A stretch of 64,000 nt of DNA from Podospora pseudocomata (taxonomy: Eukaryota; Ascomycota; Sordariomycetes; Sordariales; Podosporaceae). This document shows, piece after piece, positions 40,365 to 52,718 of this stretch (within the stretch, counting starts at the first letter, position 1; every line of letters starts with the position of its first letter). The notes beneath the pieces are model-generated. The model saw only the letters and a list, made by a program, of their open reading frames with translations. It searched no databases and was not told the DNA's origin. The DNA lies in NCBI RefSeq assembly GCF_035222375.1, contig NC_085889.1, forward strand, positions 2,480,001 through 2,544,000, in the 5' to 3' direction. Made by a program: the position numbers and the translations under genes.

Positions 40365-41364
40365 ATGAAGTCGATAGCCATCTTCGCCGCGGCGCTGCTC
40401 GCTGTCGCCAAGGCCTTTCCAGAAAAGCAGATGGCGGCCCGCCAGACCACCCCCAAAATTCCTGTTGCAGTACAAAAGCCGATCGAAGACGCAAGACTGA
40501 ACGCGCAGACAAACCAAGGATGCTTCAAATCAGCTGGCAATAACATGACGTTTGTTACAGTCATTCAGTACAACTCAATCGGAGAGTGTGCTTTGAAAAC
40601 TTGCGTTCCAAAAGGATTCACGGCCGCTGCCACCACGGGCGGCAACCAGTGCTGGTGTGGCTACAAGTACCCGCCCGAGGATGATTTGGTTGACAACAAG
40701 AAATGCGACGTTGGCTGCACTGGCTTTGGCGAAGAGGCCTGTAAGTTTGCCGGCTCCGATGTGCTGTGGGAAAGACGACAACATGCTAACACGATGATGT
40801 CCAGGCGGCGGGAAGAATTATTTCTCGGTGTACAACACAGGACTGACATTAGATGTGGATTTTGCCGAAGATAGCGGACCGACGGGAGAGAAACACAAGA
40901 CAAGCACAACTTCGACAACAGCCGCGCCAACCCAGGTGGTCACGCTGCCTCCAAGCGTCGTCACGCAAACACAAGCACCAGTCGAAGAGGAGGAGAAGAA
41001 GAAGGGCGGCAACGTGGCCGGCATCGTTGCCGGTGTGGTGGTTGGTGTGATCGCCGCCGTGGGTCTTGCTACGGGCGCGTACCTCTACCTCCGCCGCAAG
41101 AGGAACAAGGAGATTGAAGAGGAGCATCGTCGCAACGCTGCCGTGAGCGCCTTTATTGGCCAACCCCCCGGAAGCAGCCGCGGCAGTGGCATTTCCGGCG
41201 CCGACTCCCGCATGGACCCAGTCATGGCCCAGAGGAGGATGAGTGACGGCAGTATCGCCGACAACGAAGATTACTCCAGGAAGATCCTTCGCGTAGGTTT
41301 TGCCTCTGCTCAAGGCCCAAGATGGTACCGCTCACTGACAACTCAACAGGTCACCAATGCATGA
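40365..41364 (+). CDS. WSC-domain cell-surface sensor
   Basis: Three exons (40365-40740, 40805-41292, 41350-41364), 292 residues. MKSIAIFAAALLAVAKAFPE is a signal peptide. A WSC domain follows at about 48-145, with GCFKSAGNNM, NQCWCGYKYP and CDVGCTGFGEEACGG, the last spanning intron 1, so all conserved cysteines are in place. A Thr/Pro-rich neck lies near 165-205. The membrane helix NVAGIVAGVVVGVIAAVGLA and a basic stop-transfer RRKRNKE come next. The cytoplasmic tail ends DYSRKILRVTNA; the last five codons come from a tiny third exon. Proteins of this build (Wsc/Slg1) sense wall stress and signal through Rho1 and the Pkc1-MAPK pathway. The Ser/Thr neck is shorter than in yeast Wsc1. Gene is intact, behind a long leader. 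Confidence 0.87.
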
Positions 41365-43475
41365 TCAATTTTCCGGCTATCGACCAAAGTGATGACGACA
41401 AACGAACTCGCCTGTATTTTAACCTTTGAACATCTGCATAATATCGGCGTATCAGGAGGGGATATCTGCCGCAATCTTGTTTACCATTTCGGAACCCACA
41501 TCGAATATCACGCGAGCGAGCGAGCGAGCAAACAGCATGAGCGGGCGTTATCCGACTTGAAGGAATATTTTTGCGTTGTAGGGTTTGAGCAAAAGTGACC
41601 GAATCCCGCAGTTGGGGTATCTCGGTTACTCCTATCTTTGCTCAACACCATTGCATGAATGCTTGGTCTATCCTCTCCTTTTTCTGCTACTTTTTTGTTT
41701 TCTTTTACGTCCAGCTCTCCTGCTACACAAAAATCCGGTGGACCCCGGCCTTGTTTCTCTCTCTCTCTCTCTCTGTCTCTCAGACAGGAGGGGGTGGAAG
41801 AAAGAAACAAAAATTGGGAGGGGGAGTTGATAAAGCTCCGGTCGGTCATTTTTTTATTTTACTAGCTGTCAATTTTTTTGTGTTATGGGAATTGGGATGG
41901 GATATTGAAAGAAGACCCTACCTTTGTTTAGGGGGGGAGTGGGGAGGAAGAGGGAAGGAGTAGGGGGAAAGAGAGAAATATAAAGAAAATATTTACATAT
42001 CTATCATCTCAGATGACGTACTTACACCTACGTATCCTATCCTATCTACCTTGTCTATCTATACCTGACTATTACTCTGGCTTTTTGCTTTGGTGTTTGT
42101 TGGTTTGGTCGGAGAAGGGGGAAGAGTCACCGTTCTGCATGATTTCTGCTTTTGATGATTGGTTTGATGAAGATTATTGATGATTGAGTTTGGGTGGTGG
42201 TTGGTGTTCGCGTGCTTTTGTTGATGCTTTTGACAGTTCCATTCTACATGCTTGTATGCCCACTCACTTTGGCGTGTTTAATTTATATCAAGCTCAAAAC
42301 ATCATTAGCTTAAGGTACGATGAGTGAGGTTGAGACATTGGCCTCTCAACCTACTCTCCTTTTTTTCTTGGCTTAACCATGGTTAATTTCTGACTACTTG
42401 CTGTTTTTTTGACAAGAATGACAGAATTATATCTATCCAGAACGCAAAATATCTGTTTACGCAATCTACAAAAAAAAATAAAAAAAATCCGACTGCAGAG
42501 ATGATACACTTAAGCAACAGAGGTGAAGTTGAGGTCTAAAATCCCGTGATATGCAGTGTCACGATATTTGCCAGGTCATCCCTGGGCGAATCAGAAAAGG
42601 GGATTGAGAGCAAAATTAGGGGACCGACCGACCATCATTGAACTTGTTTGGGATGGGATGGAGGGAGGGAGGATGATGTGCTGCTATGTAACCGGATGTT
42701 TGAGGATCATTCTGTTTTTCCAGGAAAAAAGCACCAAGACAAAAAAGAGGCAGCCCGGATGTGTGTATGTTGTTTCGAAATGAGACGGGTTGTGAGAGAG
42801 AGTGGGCGGGCGGGAGGGAGGGGGGAGTTGTGGTGATCTTTTGCTTTTTGGGTGTTTGTGAAACGGGGTTGTTTTCAGGGGTTGGGACGAGCGCGAGGAG
42901 GAAAGACGTGGGAGGCTGAGAAAATTTCATGGCGATTGACTGGCATGTGGTTGAGGGGCTGGATGGGTGGACTAGATACCGAGAGCTTTTGAACTGAGTC
43001 AACTGGTAAGCATCTTGGTTGTTCCAACAAATAAACGCGAGAAAGCAGTCAAAGATTCGAACCGTTTTGATGTCCGTTTCGAGGTGGTTGACACAGCGGA
43101 GGATGAGTAGCTGTTTACTGAGCCAGAGATGGAGCAATGGAAGCGCACTCCACTGGCATCGGCAACTTCACCACTGTTTACACACCAGCCAGTGATGAGC
43201 TATTCGAAATGCCCGAAATCTTCGCAAAGCAATAATTCCAACTTTGAGACGATACAGTATTCGCCAGTATTGAGGTTCTGCTCTCTTCAAATAGTCGCTG
43301 CATCCTCTTTTCGGTTGTGCCAATCCCACTGCCGACGCTACCCGCCCGCCCAAAACTCGACGTCATTCCCGCGGCCATAGCTCCCCATCTCACCCGCTAA
43401 AACTTCCACCTTCTCACCACCACTACCACCACCATCACCACCGGCCAAGCCCAAACCATCATCACAATAAAAACA
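41365..43475. other. Gene-free stretch with CT microsatellite
   Basis: Contains a (TC)n tract at about 41756-41785, an A-rich tract near 42470-42488 and T/G-rich sequence likely to be the WSC gene's 3' region. From 43380 it is C-rich and serves as the leader of the hydratase gene. A GGTTCGAATC on the minus strand near 43060 resembles a tRNA B box but has no cloverleaf around it. Confidence 0.4.
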
Positions 43476-44525
43476 ATGGCCCCCCGTCTCACCCCCCTCC
43501 GCCTCCTCCCCCGGCTGGCCCAAAGAGCCTTCTACTCCACAGAAGCGCCCGGCCCCCTCCTCAGAATAACCGACATCCCGGCCCCCTCGACCGGCCACAT
43601 CCGCATCCTCGAGCTCAACCGCCCCTCCGCCCGCAACGCCATCTCCCGCGCCCTCCTCGACTCCCTCCGCTCCGAGATCGAGGACATCCACGAGCAATAT
43701 GACCCCGCGACCGGCGAGGAACTCCCAACCCCTCAATGGAAAAAGAGATTCGGGGGGGTGGCGGGGGAGGACGAGAAAGGTCCCACGCGGGCGTTGGTGA
43801 TTGCCAGTGCGGTTGATGCTAGTTTTTGCGCGGGGGCGGATCTAAAGGAGAGGAGGGGGTTTACGCAGGAGGAGTAAGTATTGCGATATGAGGGAGGGGA
43901 TGGAGGGGGGGGCTAATATGGAAATAGGACTGCCGCTTTTTTGTCGAATCTCAGGAATACCCTGACTTCGCTGTCGAATCTGCCTATTCCTACTATTTCG
44001 GCCATCTCGTCGCTGGCGCTTGGGGGAGGGTTGGAGTTGGCTTTGTCGACGCACTTCAGGGTCATGACGTCGAATGCTGTGGTTGGGTTGCCTGAGACGA
44101 GGTTGGGGATTATTCCTGGTGCTGGGGGGACTTACCGTCTTCCTGCTCTGATCGGTATCAACAGGGCGAGGGATTTAATCCTTACTGGGAGGAGGGTTTC
44201 CGCTCCGGAGGCGTATTTCCTTGGGCTGGCGGATAGGTTGGTCGAGGTGCAGCCCGAGAAGGAGTGGGAGGGTTTGCAGGAGAAGGAGAGGGATGGGAAG
44301 GTGCTGGACTTGGCGAGGAGGACTGCGTTGAGTGAGGCGGTGAGGTTGGCGACGGAGATTAGCGAGGGGGGGCCGATTGCGATCAGGGCGGGGTTGAAGG
44401 CGGTTGGGGAGCCGATGGAGGCGGTGGAGAATGATATGTATTTGAGGGTGGTGAATACTGAGGATAAGTATGAGGCGTTGAGGGCGTTTGGGGAGAAGAG
44501 GAAGCCTGTGTTTAAGGGGAGGTAA
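43476..44525 (+). CDS. Mitochondrial enoyl-CoA hydratase, AUH-like
   Basis: Two exons (43476-43873, 43928-44525), 331 residues; the intron has GTAAGT and ends GGCTAAT...ATAG. The N-terminus MAPRLTPLRLLPRLAQRAFY is arginine-rich and amphipathic, a typical mitochondrial presequence. Crotonase-fold motifs follow: LNRPSARNAISRALLDSL, DASFCAGADLKERRG (oxyanion-hole strand), ISSLALGGGLELAL, and LPETRLGIIPGAGGTYRLP. The glutamates of GGGLELAL and LPETRLG correspond to the hydratase catalytic pair. The size, presequence and RLGIIPGAGGTYRLP stretch match methylglutaconyl-CoA hydratase (human AUH), which converts 3-methylglutaconyl-CoA to HMG-CoA in leucine breakdown in the matrix. A general short-chain enoyl-CoA hydratase is the alternative. 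The gene is intact and no catabolic partner is adjacent. Confidence 0.87.
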
Positions 44526-45208
44526 ATGTACTAGCTGCTGAGTATATAATTTCGGCCGGCAAAGGAAGTAGAGGGTGAGGATGGGATAAAACCGTCATAA
44601 CAAGGCCGGCATGTGGTCTGGCCGGAACAGCCTGTGATGTTGTGGCGATTGGGTTTGACTTTTGGAACGGCATCGTCCGGCTGTGGCATGACTAGCTATT
44701 TTCTCCACGATCGACCGTCATCGGTTGACTGGGTGTCTCAAAATCTATCTTGGATACTGAAGCTGCAATTGTTTGTTTCTGTTCCTCGACCACAGTCTTC
44801 CAATATATGTAACATTAGAGATCTAGACCCTTGAAATGGCCTCATGCCCAATTGTCCAATCGCAGCCTCCCCCAGCCCAACACAAGCACATGCCCTTAAA
44901 TTCTCTCTTTATCTCTAGCCTGCAGCCAAACGGCAAGAGTGACACGGCAGATCGGGGCTGAAACTGCTCCCAAGCTCCCCCACCAAAACGTCATCTGGGA
45001 GCTCTTCCGTGGACCACCAACGAAAGTATGACATCATCACCCGCTTCCAACGCCTGCGTTTATAACAACCACCACCATCACACAGACATGTGTTCATCCT
45101 ATTTTTTTTTCATTCAGTACTGCAAACACACAGACAAACCTCCATTTCTGTCAATTTACTCGGCCGAAAACTATCGCAACTACTACAAACACCTAAACAA
45201 AAGTCAAA

Positions 45209-45780
45209 ATGTCCTTCCTCACCGAAGCCACAACCCGTCGCCTGGCCACCCTCTCCACCCAGGCCATCCGCTCCACAACCGTCACCACTACCGCGCCCAG
45301 AGCCGCTTTTTCGAGCAGCGTTACGCTGCAGAAGACGGTTGCTGACACGACGAAGGATACGCTCAAGACGGTGGACAGGACCGTGAGCGATAAGTTGGTT
45401 GATGCCATTGATATTGGTTGTACGTCTCCCACCCATTTTTCCTCCCCCGTTCCCAACTGACATGTGGTTGCCCTACCCTAGCAACCGTCGCCTCCAAAGT
45501 AAAGGAAGTAGCCGAAGATGTCACCGGCCAAAAGAACACCGGCGCTGCTGCCGATCTCAAGGGGCAAGCCGCCGGTATGGCCAAGAATGTGAGCGGTCAA
45601 GCCCAGGGCAAGGCTAATGAGCTGGCGGGTAAGGCTCAGAAGATGGGGGGTCAGGCGCAGGGCAAGGCGCAGGAGTTGAGCGGACAGGCGCAGGGCAAGG
45701 CGAGCGAGGTTGCGGGCAAGGCCAAGGGGGCGGCTTATGAGGCTGAGGGGAAGGCCAAGGGGGCTGCGGGCGAGTTGTAA
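45209..45780 (+). CDS. LEA/CsbD-like mitochondrial stress protein
   Basis: Two exons (45209-45419, 45482-45780), 169 residues; the donor GTACGT at 45420 gives DIGSTVASKVKEV across the junction. MSFLTEATTRRLATLSTQAI and the next 20 residues, rich in R, T and S and ending AAFSSSVTL, look like a mitochondrial presequence. The second half is built from 8-11-residue repeats of the form GQAQGKANELAGKAQ and GKAKGAAYEAEGKA. This Ala/Gly/Lys/Gln/Glu-rich pattern resembles late-embryogenesis-abundant and CsbD-like proteins, which form amphipathic helices on drying and stabilise membranes and proteins. Probably a desiccation, spore or stress protein of the matrix. The repeat pattern is easy to misassign, so the family name is tentative, but the gene itself is well supported. 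Confidence 0.75.
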
Positions 45781-46742
45781 TGAAGAAGTGGTGATACCCG
45801 GTTGAGAAAGGAAGATGGGGGCGGGTGTGTATGATGAGTAACGAGTTTTTTTCTTTTAAAAGTTCTGAGCAAGGGCATGCATCAAATGGAAAGTGGGTTC
45901 ATTCTTCACTTCGGTCAAACATATCGTGATGGCTCCTCACGGCACCAGCCGTGTCACTTCAGGCACATATCAAGAACGGCAACATCGACGCAAAGCAAGT
46001 AAATGTACCAGCATCTTAAACCCCTTAGTCAGGTAGAGCAGACAACTACCCAGGCAAAAGCCCAGATCATCATCATGCCCAACCAAGGCAAAACACTCTG
46101 AACGAATGCGTCGTAATAGATGCCAGCGGACCAAAAAACCTCGAGACCCCGAACGTTACTGCCCCTCGCCATCGTGTGGGAAGGATCTAGTAGGCCAGGC
46201 AAATCCGTCTTTAGCTTCTCGGCCGACAGTTGCTCTACCGCTCGGAATACAGAGCTGGATCAAGGATGGGTCTCGCCTTGTGCTCCACCAAGCCGTGCGG
46301 AATTTGGGTAGGGGTGGTAACAGACAATAGAAACAGGGGAGGAGAAACACAAAGAGAGAGAAAAAGGAACAAAAATAAAATAAAAAAGAGGGCAAACATT
46401 TCATTCTGTCTTGATGATCAAAATCGATGCCGCCTCGCTGATTGGGTATCCCACATTCTTCTTCTTCCCTCTCTCTCAGTACAATAAAATCGTTTCAAAG
46501 GTCCGTTATCAATATTTGGTTCCCTGGGCAAACGACACCCGACGCCGGGGTTCGCCCCGTCTCACTCCCTCCTCGAGAGACTGCTTCGCAGATCGCTTCG
46601 CTGACAGCAGAAACAAGGGGGACTCGTTGTCTGATTCTTCCGCGCATTGGGCCCTACACACACTTGTTAGATCAAACCATTGTGAACAGGGACAAAAAAC
46701 ATACCACTCCTTCGCCCCCATCCTCCTTATCGAAAAAGGCTT
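45781..46742. other. Intergenic, convergent 3' regions
   Basis: Lies between the ends of two convergent genes. Contains A-rich tracts near 46365-46390 and a candidate AATAAAATCG polyadenylation signal near 46483 on the plus strand. No gene seen. Confidence 0.4.
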
Positions 46743-49085
46743 CTAACCCTCCTCGAAAAAGACCCTCTTCGTCGACCGCTCCCTCTCATCCTCCATCTGC
46801 TCCAGCTCCCTGTCAATCTCCATAATGTCCATCATCTCCTCCTCAATGTTCCTGTTAATCGCCTCTTGCTCGTCATCGGGCTGATCAGCCGCAAAGTTCA
46901 GATCGTTAATAAACCGGAGCCCAATCGCCTGGCTCGCACCCTGAGGAGGAATAGCCGGGGCTTCAACCGACGGGAACAAGCTATCGCCCCCTCTTGGTTG
47001 ATCCTGGGAAAATAGCCCACCGGCTGCTGCGGGTCGACGGACAGACCGGAGCAAGGCCGCATTGTCAGCTGCTGGTCGGTGGGCTATGCTGAGATTGAAA
47101 GCGACGCTGTTGGGCTTCTCAGGCCTGGGATAGGCGAGGATGGCCTTGGCTGGCTCGAGATCTGTGCGGCCGCCATCCTTCTTACGAGCTCCTAGAAGAC
47201 GGCTGGTGAAAGAGGGAGCATCCTCGCTTTCGTGAACAAACACTACGCGGCTCTCGCCTTGAATGAGCACCTCAACCGGGAGACTAGCCTCGACCGGGGG
47301 GGTGCCGTTTTCGGACGCGGAAGAGTTGTTGGCAGTGACAGGCTTGGGGATGGCAGCGGCTCCTGTGCAGCGCTCTCCGAGGAGACCAGCACCAAGATCC
47401 GTCAGACGGGCCATGCGTGTGAGCTGGGTGCCACTCCAGAGGTTGCCGCCACCAGCAGCTTTTCGCAGCTGCGAGTCCCAGAATTTGGCAACGTTTGGAA
47501 CAACCGAGACAAGTGGGTCAGAGCCTCCAAGCCAGAGAAGCGCCGTTTCATCGCCTGTTGCTGTTCCCTTGGCGGGTGACAAGTGAGTGACGGTGATGCC
47601 TCCCCGTACACAAACGAGCTTCTCGGGGCCTCCATTGGCGGACGCTAGAGCTTCACGTCGTGTGTGAGGTGTCATGGGAACAAATTCGCGAGATGACCCA
47701 GTGGCGGCTGGTGACTTTTGGGTGGCGGGGTTTTTCAAGGGGCTGGTGCCCTCCAGGTGGCCTGTCACGCTAAAGTTGGTGATGGCAGAACCGCGAAGGC
47801 CGGCGCTGGCTTTGCTGAACAGACCACCCGAACTAGCACTGGTGGCCGTTGGGCTCGCGTCCTCAATATCCCAGATGCCCCATTGCCCATCTGCAAGCAA
47901 GGTCAAAACAGCGCGTCCGTGAGCGATCCACTCGGCAGCTACGATTGGTTTCCGGGAAGTCGACATGGTTGCGCTTCGGGTGAAGGGGGGATAGAGCGAG
48001 AGCAGCCACGAGCCCTGGATCGGGAAGGGACCTTCAGAGGCATCCTCGAGTGGAAGCGCCGGTGTCGAATAGTCGTAGATACGCACGGCATGTGTCGAGG
48101 CGACGGTCAACAGCTGGGTGAGCTGGGTAGGATTAAAAGAGATGCTGGAAAGTGGTGATGGGAGGTATTCTGTTTGGAACGACTCCAGCCGACTGACGAC
48201 ACCAGGCTTGGCATCCAGGGGCACGTTCCAGAAACGAAGAGTGCCACTTGCTTCTCGGGAGTGGGCTGCGACGATAACACGAGGAGATTGTCTTGTCTGT
48301 GACTGTGTTGTCGTGGACTCTACCGATCTGCTTCTCGATGCAGCCGTCGACTTGGCCAATGTCATGGCGACTCCTTCACATGGACGGCTCTGGTCCCCCA
48401 ACAGCGTCAATGTCTCTCCCCACACGCCCTTTCCTGCATTCGCTGCCAGCAGGCTTTCCCGTAGCTCAGGTCGCGCCTTGCTCTCGTTGGATGGTGGCGT
48501 CAGAGGCAAAGTAATCAGGTAGACCTCGCTCGTGGCGCAAGTCACAGCAAAGATGATCTTTTGTTTGAGAATGTCGGCACCATTCCAGGCTGCCTCGGCG
48601 GACGTGGTGTTTGGCATTGGCAGAACAGCAATTTTGAGGACTGCGGTGCCAAAGGCGAGATCCAATGTCTGTATGATTTCGGCGAGGGGGGAGGTCGCCG
48701 TCGAGGTCGGGCTGTCTTCGAACTCGGGCTTGTCGACAAAAGGAGGGGGAACATCTTCTTCGTCGGAATCGATAATCATGATGGCATTGGAGGTAGAACC
48801 GTTACTCTTCTCTTTTGATTTGTTCTCGGTCTGGGGTTTGAGCCTTCGACCGCCGCGCCAAACGACGGTGACGCCATTCTCGTGGCCGTAGAGCAGGATT
48901 GTGGCTCCCTGAGGTGACTGGACTGGGTATGTCTTGACATGGTGTATTCTGCGACCTAGTGTATATCTGAGTGCCAGTAGTTAGCATGTAGATCAAGAGA
49001 AACATGGTGTGAGCTAGCAAGATGGGGAGTCGCACGTGTATTGGGTGTTCTGCGGCGTGCGCCGAGTTCTGGGAGTTGATTGCAT
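46743..49085 (-). CDS. WD40-like nucleoporin, Nup37 type
   Basis: Two exons (49085-49036, 48966-46743), 757 residues; the short first exon encodes MQSTPRTRRTPQNTQYT and is joined in phase 2 to YTLGRRIHHVKTYPVQSPQG and ATILLYGHENGVTVVWRGGR. The first 550 residues contain WD/beta-propeller-like strands: SREASGTLRFWNVPLDA; LLTVASTHAVRIYDYS; EWIAHGRAVLTLLADGQWGIW. The C-terminal 60 residues are a charged helix (NRNIEEEMMDIMEIDRELEQ). The length and the start recall the large Chaetomium-type Nup37, a Y-complex scaffold subunit at the nuclear pore that binds Nup120. That assignment rests on memory of the family and needs a profile search; an unrelated WD40 scaffold remains possible. No frame breaks and no signal or membrane segments. 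Confidence 0.65.
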
Positions 49086-49633
49086 GTCGTCAAGCGACGA
49101 GAGTGGAAACGGGAGGTCGGGAGTCGATGACGGGTCGTGATTTTAGATAGAATCTTGAATGGGTATGCCTAGCTTGGTAAGATTCGGAGACTGATCGATC
49201 CTTTCGTCGAGGACCGTAGTTGGGTTGTTTGTTTGTGTTTTGCTGAACTGCGATGTTGAAGCTCTGGGATAAATTTCGCCGCGCTCCAATGGCTGCCGAC
49301 GCGAAGGAGCTTGGACCACCTCGCGGCGCTGAGACCCCATGTAAAGCTCAAACCCCACTTTCAACCACACCCTCTTCGCCCAAAGCCTCTCAACTAACTT
49401 TGAAGGCCTCAACTCACTAACACAGCCCGCCATGTATCAAATTCTACGCAGCTTAGCTCAAAGTCAACAGAACGATGGCCGTCTCCCCACGACCTAATCT
49501 TGAAGTGTGACAAATTTACCGTGGTAGGCAAATTATAAAGAACCCAATCTAAAAAATGAAAACTTCTTCACGCTTCCCATCACCACCTTGAACTCTCTGC
49601 AACAGCCTTGCAACGACGACAAACATATTCACC

Positions 49634-50397
49634 ATGCCAACCTTCGAGAGCCTCCCCGACAAAGTCCATCAGGCAATCTTGGACACCATCGACTGCCCAA
49701 AATGCCTCAACAACCTGATATCGGCCTCACCAAGTTCTCTACGTGTTCTTCAACTCCACCGCCGCGCGCGACACTTTGGCGCCTTGCCCAGAGGGCTATA
49801 CCCGTTCCTATTCATGAGAAGCTGCAGAAGATCCGCCATCTGGATGTCGACATTCGGTTGATTGAGAAGCTGCTCAAGATCTTTTGACGGTCTCTTGTTG
49901 AAAGTACGCGCCAACTTCGAATCGTAAAGCATCGCCCATCTAACTTGGGACCACCTCTCTTAAGATACTTTGGACCAGTGGAGATCTTTCCAAGACAAGA
50001 TGTCATCTGTGGTCATTATTGCAATACTGGGTGCTCCAGAACCTCCTTCGATAGGTCAGTGCCCTGTGTGGCGCAGATTGAGCTCGAGGTTATCCTTCCC
50101 GAACTCTGGCTTCGCCCTAGGTCCACGTCCAGGTTAGGTTGGGATCTCATACGTAGCGCCAGCTCAGGTCTGGAATGGACATCCAACATGCCTTGGACCC
50201 CAGTTGAGCAGGCAATGGTCCAGACGTCGATCACTCCCAAGGTAATATCAAAGCCATGGATGCATCATATCGACTGCCCTGTTCATTTAAATGATGCGTC
50301 TCGCGTCGTGGACGAGGACTGGAATGGGTACGATGAGTTCTCGCTTTTATTTGCAGCTATACTTCCGAATGAACCAACGGAGACGGTTGAGCAGTAG
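49634..50397 (+). pseudogene. Remnant of an F-box-type gene
   Basis: The ATG at 49634 opens MPTFESLPDKVHQAILDTID, with NNLISASPSSLRVLQLHR next, the pattern of a fungal F-box start (leucine-proline, then SP and SPS). The frame then runs out of character at about 49780. A second frame continues as AIPVPIHEKLQKIRHLDVDI and LLKIF before a stop near 49887, and then as VESTRQLRIVKHRPSNLGPP and LLRYFGPVEIFPRQDVICGH to 50397. One frame change and one stop suggest a decayed gene of about 250 residues. The C-terminal part is not recognisable. It is unrelated in sequence to the two larger F-box-family remnants in the window. Confidence 0.4.
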
Positions 50398-50775
50398 GTC
50401 GGGGAACAATGGGGTCCATGGTTTAAATGCTTTCTTCTCAGAACGGAAAGCATAATCGCCAAAGAGGGTTATTGGGCCAGCTTAGATGGAGCTTTATTCT
50501 CGATGACAAGGAGTTGAGAGACTTTATTAGGCAGACTCGTCCTCTTATCTGATGGTAAATGACGGGAAACAGTTCTCATAAATGGTTTGAGAGAGAATGC
50601 CGGCGGTTGACTCGTCACATTTAAGGACCTTCTCTCAACTTTGAGAACAACAACGAGGGTCATCATGGAAGACCACTGAAGGTATATAAGGTCCATATGT
50701 AGGTAGCTGTGAAATAAGTTTTACTGTCTGCTAGATTGTACTTTACATCGACACTGAAACCGTCATCAAACCAAC

Positions 50776-51045
50776 ATGACCCTGTACACTATTCGGGATG
50801 ATCCTTCCCCCGTACCGACGAATTCAGATTATAGCCTTACCGCCCGTCCCATCTCCCCTTATTGGTGTCTTGAGTTGGAAAGCATATTACCTGGCAATAG
50901 CAGCAGCGACACCCTCTTAAAATCGACTTTGCCATCATCGCCCAGTGGGCCATCTGACAGGCCCAAAGCCTTTTTCCGCCAGACATGGAGTAAACTCCCC
51001 CGCTTTGTCCACCCCATCAGTGTTCCCAGGTCGCAAAGAGAGTGA
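50776..51045 (+). CDS. Possible small protein, unknown
   Basis: An 89-residue frame, MTLYTIRDDPSPVPTNSDYS..., begins at an ATG preceded by CATCAAACCAAC, a good fungal start context. A TATA box (GGTATATAAGG) lies about 95 bases upstream at 50679-50689. The protein is polar, Ser/Pro-rich and without membrane segments or recognisable motifs. The promoter layout is the main support. The rest of 50.4-51.2 kb shows nothing else. Confidence 0.35.
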   Translation: MTLYTIRDDPSPVPTNSDYSLTARPISPYWCLELESILPGNSSSDTLLKSTLPSSPSGPSDRPKAFFRQTWSKLPRFVHPISVPRSQRE

Positions 51046-51238
51046 GCCTTGAGTGCAACTCATGGAAGGGTGAGGTGATGGTGGACGGCAATAATTTGAA
51101 GACAAGACATCAGGGCAGGTCTTATTCGGGGTGGTTCATTGGGAAAAGGGGAAAAGTTGTTTGAGGTTGTATTTTGGATACGTCTAGGTATAGGTACATC
51201 AATGACGGAGAATGACCACTCGCATCAACCACAAACCC

Positions 51239-52075
51239 CTACGGCTTCCTCCCAACAAAAACGACCATATTCTTCTCCACCCTGAACCCCTCCCCCTCAT
51301 CCAACCTCTCCCCAACAACCCTTTTCACTGTTTCCCTCTTCCCCTCCTCCATGTCCGTCTCCCCAACACTATCCAAATACTCCAGCACGGGCTCCACCCC
51401 CGGCAGTCTAAACTCCCCAGGAAACCTCTCACTCTCCACCCCCTCAAACCCTGCCCCCTCGATCTGCTCGAGTGCATTCTCAGCAGTTATCTTCGCCAAC
51501 CCAGCAATGGTACTCCCCCTCCCTACCATCCCCCCAATCTCAAAAAGTTCCCTGAGATGATCAAGTCCGTTCAACGCCACGACTAGCCGTCCCCCATCTT
51601 TGAGGACACGTTTGAATTCTTGGAGAGCAGCGATCGGGTTGTCGACGTGGTAGAGCATGTGGTTTGCTACGACGGTGTCGAATTCAGAGTCGGGAAAGGG
51701 GAGGGAAGCGGCGTCGCATTGCTGGATTTTGACGTTGGGAAGGATGGATTTAAGGGCGGCGATGTCAGAGTTGGAGTTGAGGGTTGCTACCATGGCGGGG
51801 GAGAAGTCGGTTAGTGTGAGGGAGGTGACTGAGGAGAGTTGGGAGGGGGAGGAGATGGCGGGGGGGGACCAGAGGGCGCCTGTGCCGGCGCCGACTTCGA
51901 GGATGGAGCCGCTTTTGGGGATGAAGGTTTGGGCGAATTGGAACCAGGATTGGGGGTGCGTGTTGTAATTGTGGATTGAGAGGCGGGCGGCCAGGCGGGA
52001 GGAGGTGGTGGTGTATTGGGATTTGGCGTGGGTGTGGGCTGTGAGGGTTGGGATGGTGGTGGTTGTGGTGGTCAT
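51239..52075 (-). CDS. SAM-dependent methyltransferase (class I)
   Basis: Single exon, 278 residues from the ATG at 52075 (MTTTTTTIPTLTAHTHAKSQ); an earlier in-frame start has no better context. SAM-binding motif I is SILEVGAGTGAL at about 60. The acidic end of strand 2 is LTLTDFSPAMV, motif II/III is QQCDAASLPFPDSEFDTVVA, and the strand-4 region NHMLYHVDNPIAALQEFKRV is followed by LKDGGRLVVALNG. This is the UbiE/Methyltransf_11 build, used on small-molecule acceptors. The C-terminal third (GMVGRGSTIAGLAKITAENA) probably forms the substrate lid. The substrate is unknown. It is the first of five intact genes running to 63.3 kb that include a peptide transporter, ATP-grasp ligase and PLP enzyme, so a tailoring role is possible. 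Confidence 0.85.
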   Translation of the reverse strand: MTTTTTTIPTLTAHTHAKSQYTTTSSRLAARLSIHNYNTHPQSWFQFAQTFIPKSGSILEVGAGTGALWSPPAISSPSQLSSVTSLTLTDFSPAMVATLNSNSDIAALKSILPNVKIQQCDAASLPFPDSEFDTVVANHMLYHVDNPIAALQEFKRVLKDGGRLVVALNGLDHLRELFEIGGMVGRGSTIAGLAKITAENALEQIEGAGFEGVESERFPGEFRLPGVEPVLEYLDSVGETDMEEGKRETVKRVVGERLDEGEGFRVEKNMVVFVGRKP

Positions 52076-52718
52076 TTTGGTGGTGGTGATGGTGGCGATG
52101 ATATTGAGAGTGGTGATGGAGAAGTGTTGGGGGGGAAACTTCTTCACAGCTGATTCTCGTTTCTGAGTCAAGGGCCGAGGTGATCGGATCAGTGATGAGG
52201 TTGAGATTCTGCTGGACAAGTCAAGGTGTTATACGTGTGTTGTCGTCACAGTGAACATCACGAGAGAAGATCCAGTATATCAATGGAGTCCATGGTCAAC
52301 ACCTCTGCGGCCAGCCATCAAGGTGCGTACCTGCCAGGTGGTATCACGACGGGTACCTACGAGGTACTTCCGGAGGGGTGAACTGCAGATCGGACCCCCC
52401 TGTTCGGAGGGTGGGAAGCCAAGCCAGCCCCTCGCTGGTGAGCAAGTTACAGGTTGCATGAGCAAGTTACCGCTGCTCGGGTACGTCGTGTTTCCTTGCA
52501 GTCTGCATCGACCTTTACCGAATATCACTGACGGAGTGCTGGGTCCCGAGAATGTTCAGTGGGGGTTCTAGGCATTGGTCATAGGCTTCATCGTGGTACT
52601 TGACAGATACCGGAACGGAATTAGGTTGGATAACAGTCGCGATGTGAAGGTGTAGGTATAGAGAGCAGGATGTATTGTTTCGGGAAAATTCTAGCCATCT
52701 TGAAGCAAAAGTTGAGAA

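Noticed and set aside
41750-41800. CT-rich tract as a possible regulatory element
   Set aside because: Simple (TC)n microsatellite, with no flanking structure to suggest function.
43020-43110. B-box-like GGTTCGAATC on the minus strand
   Set aside because: No cloverleaf can be drawn around it and no A box sits upstream.
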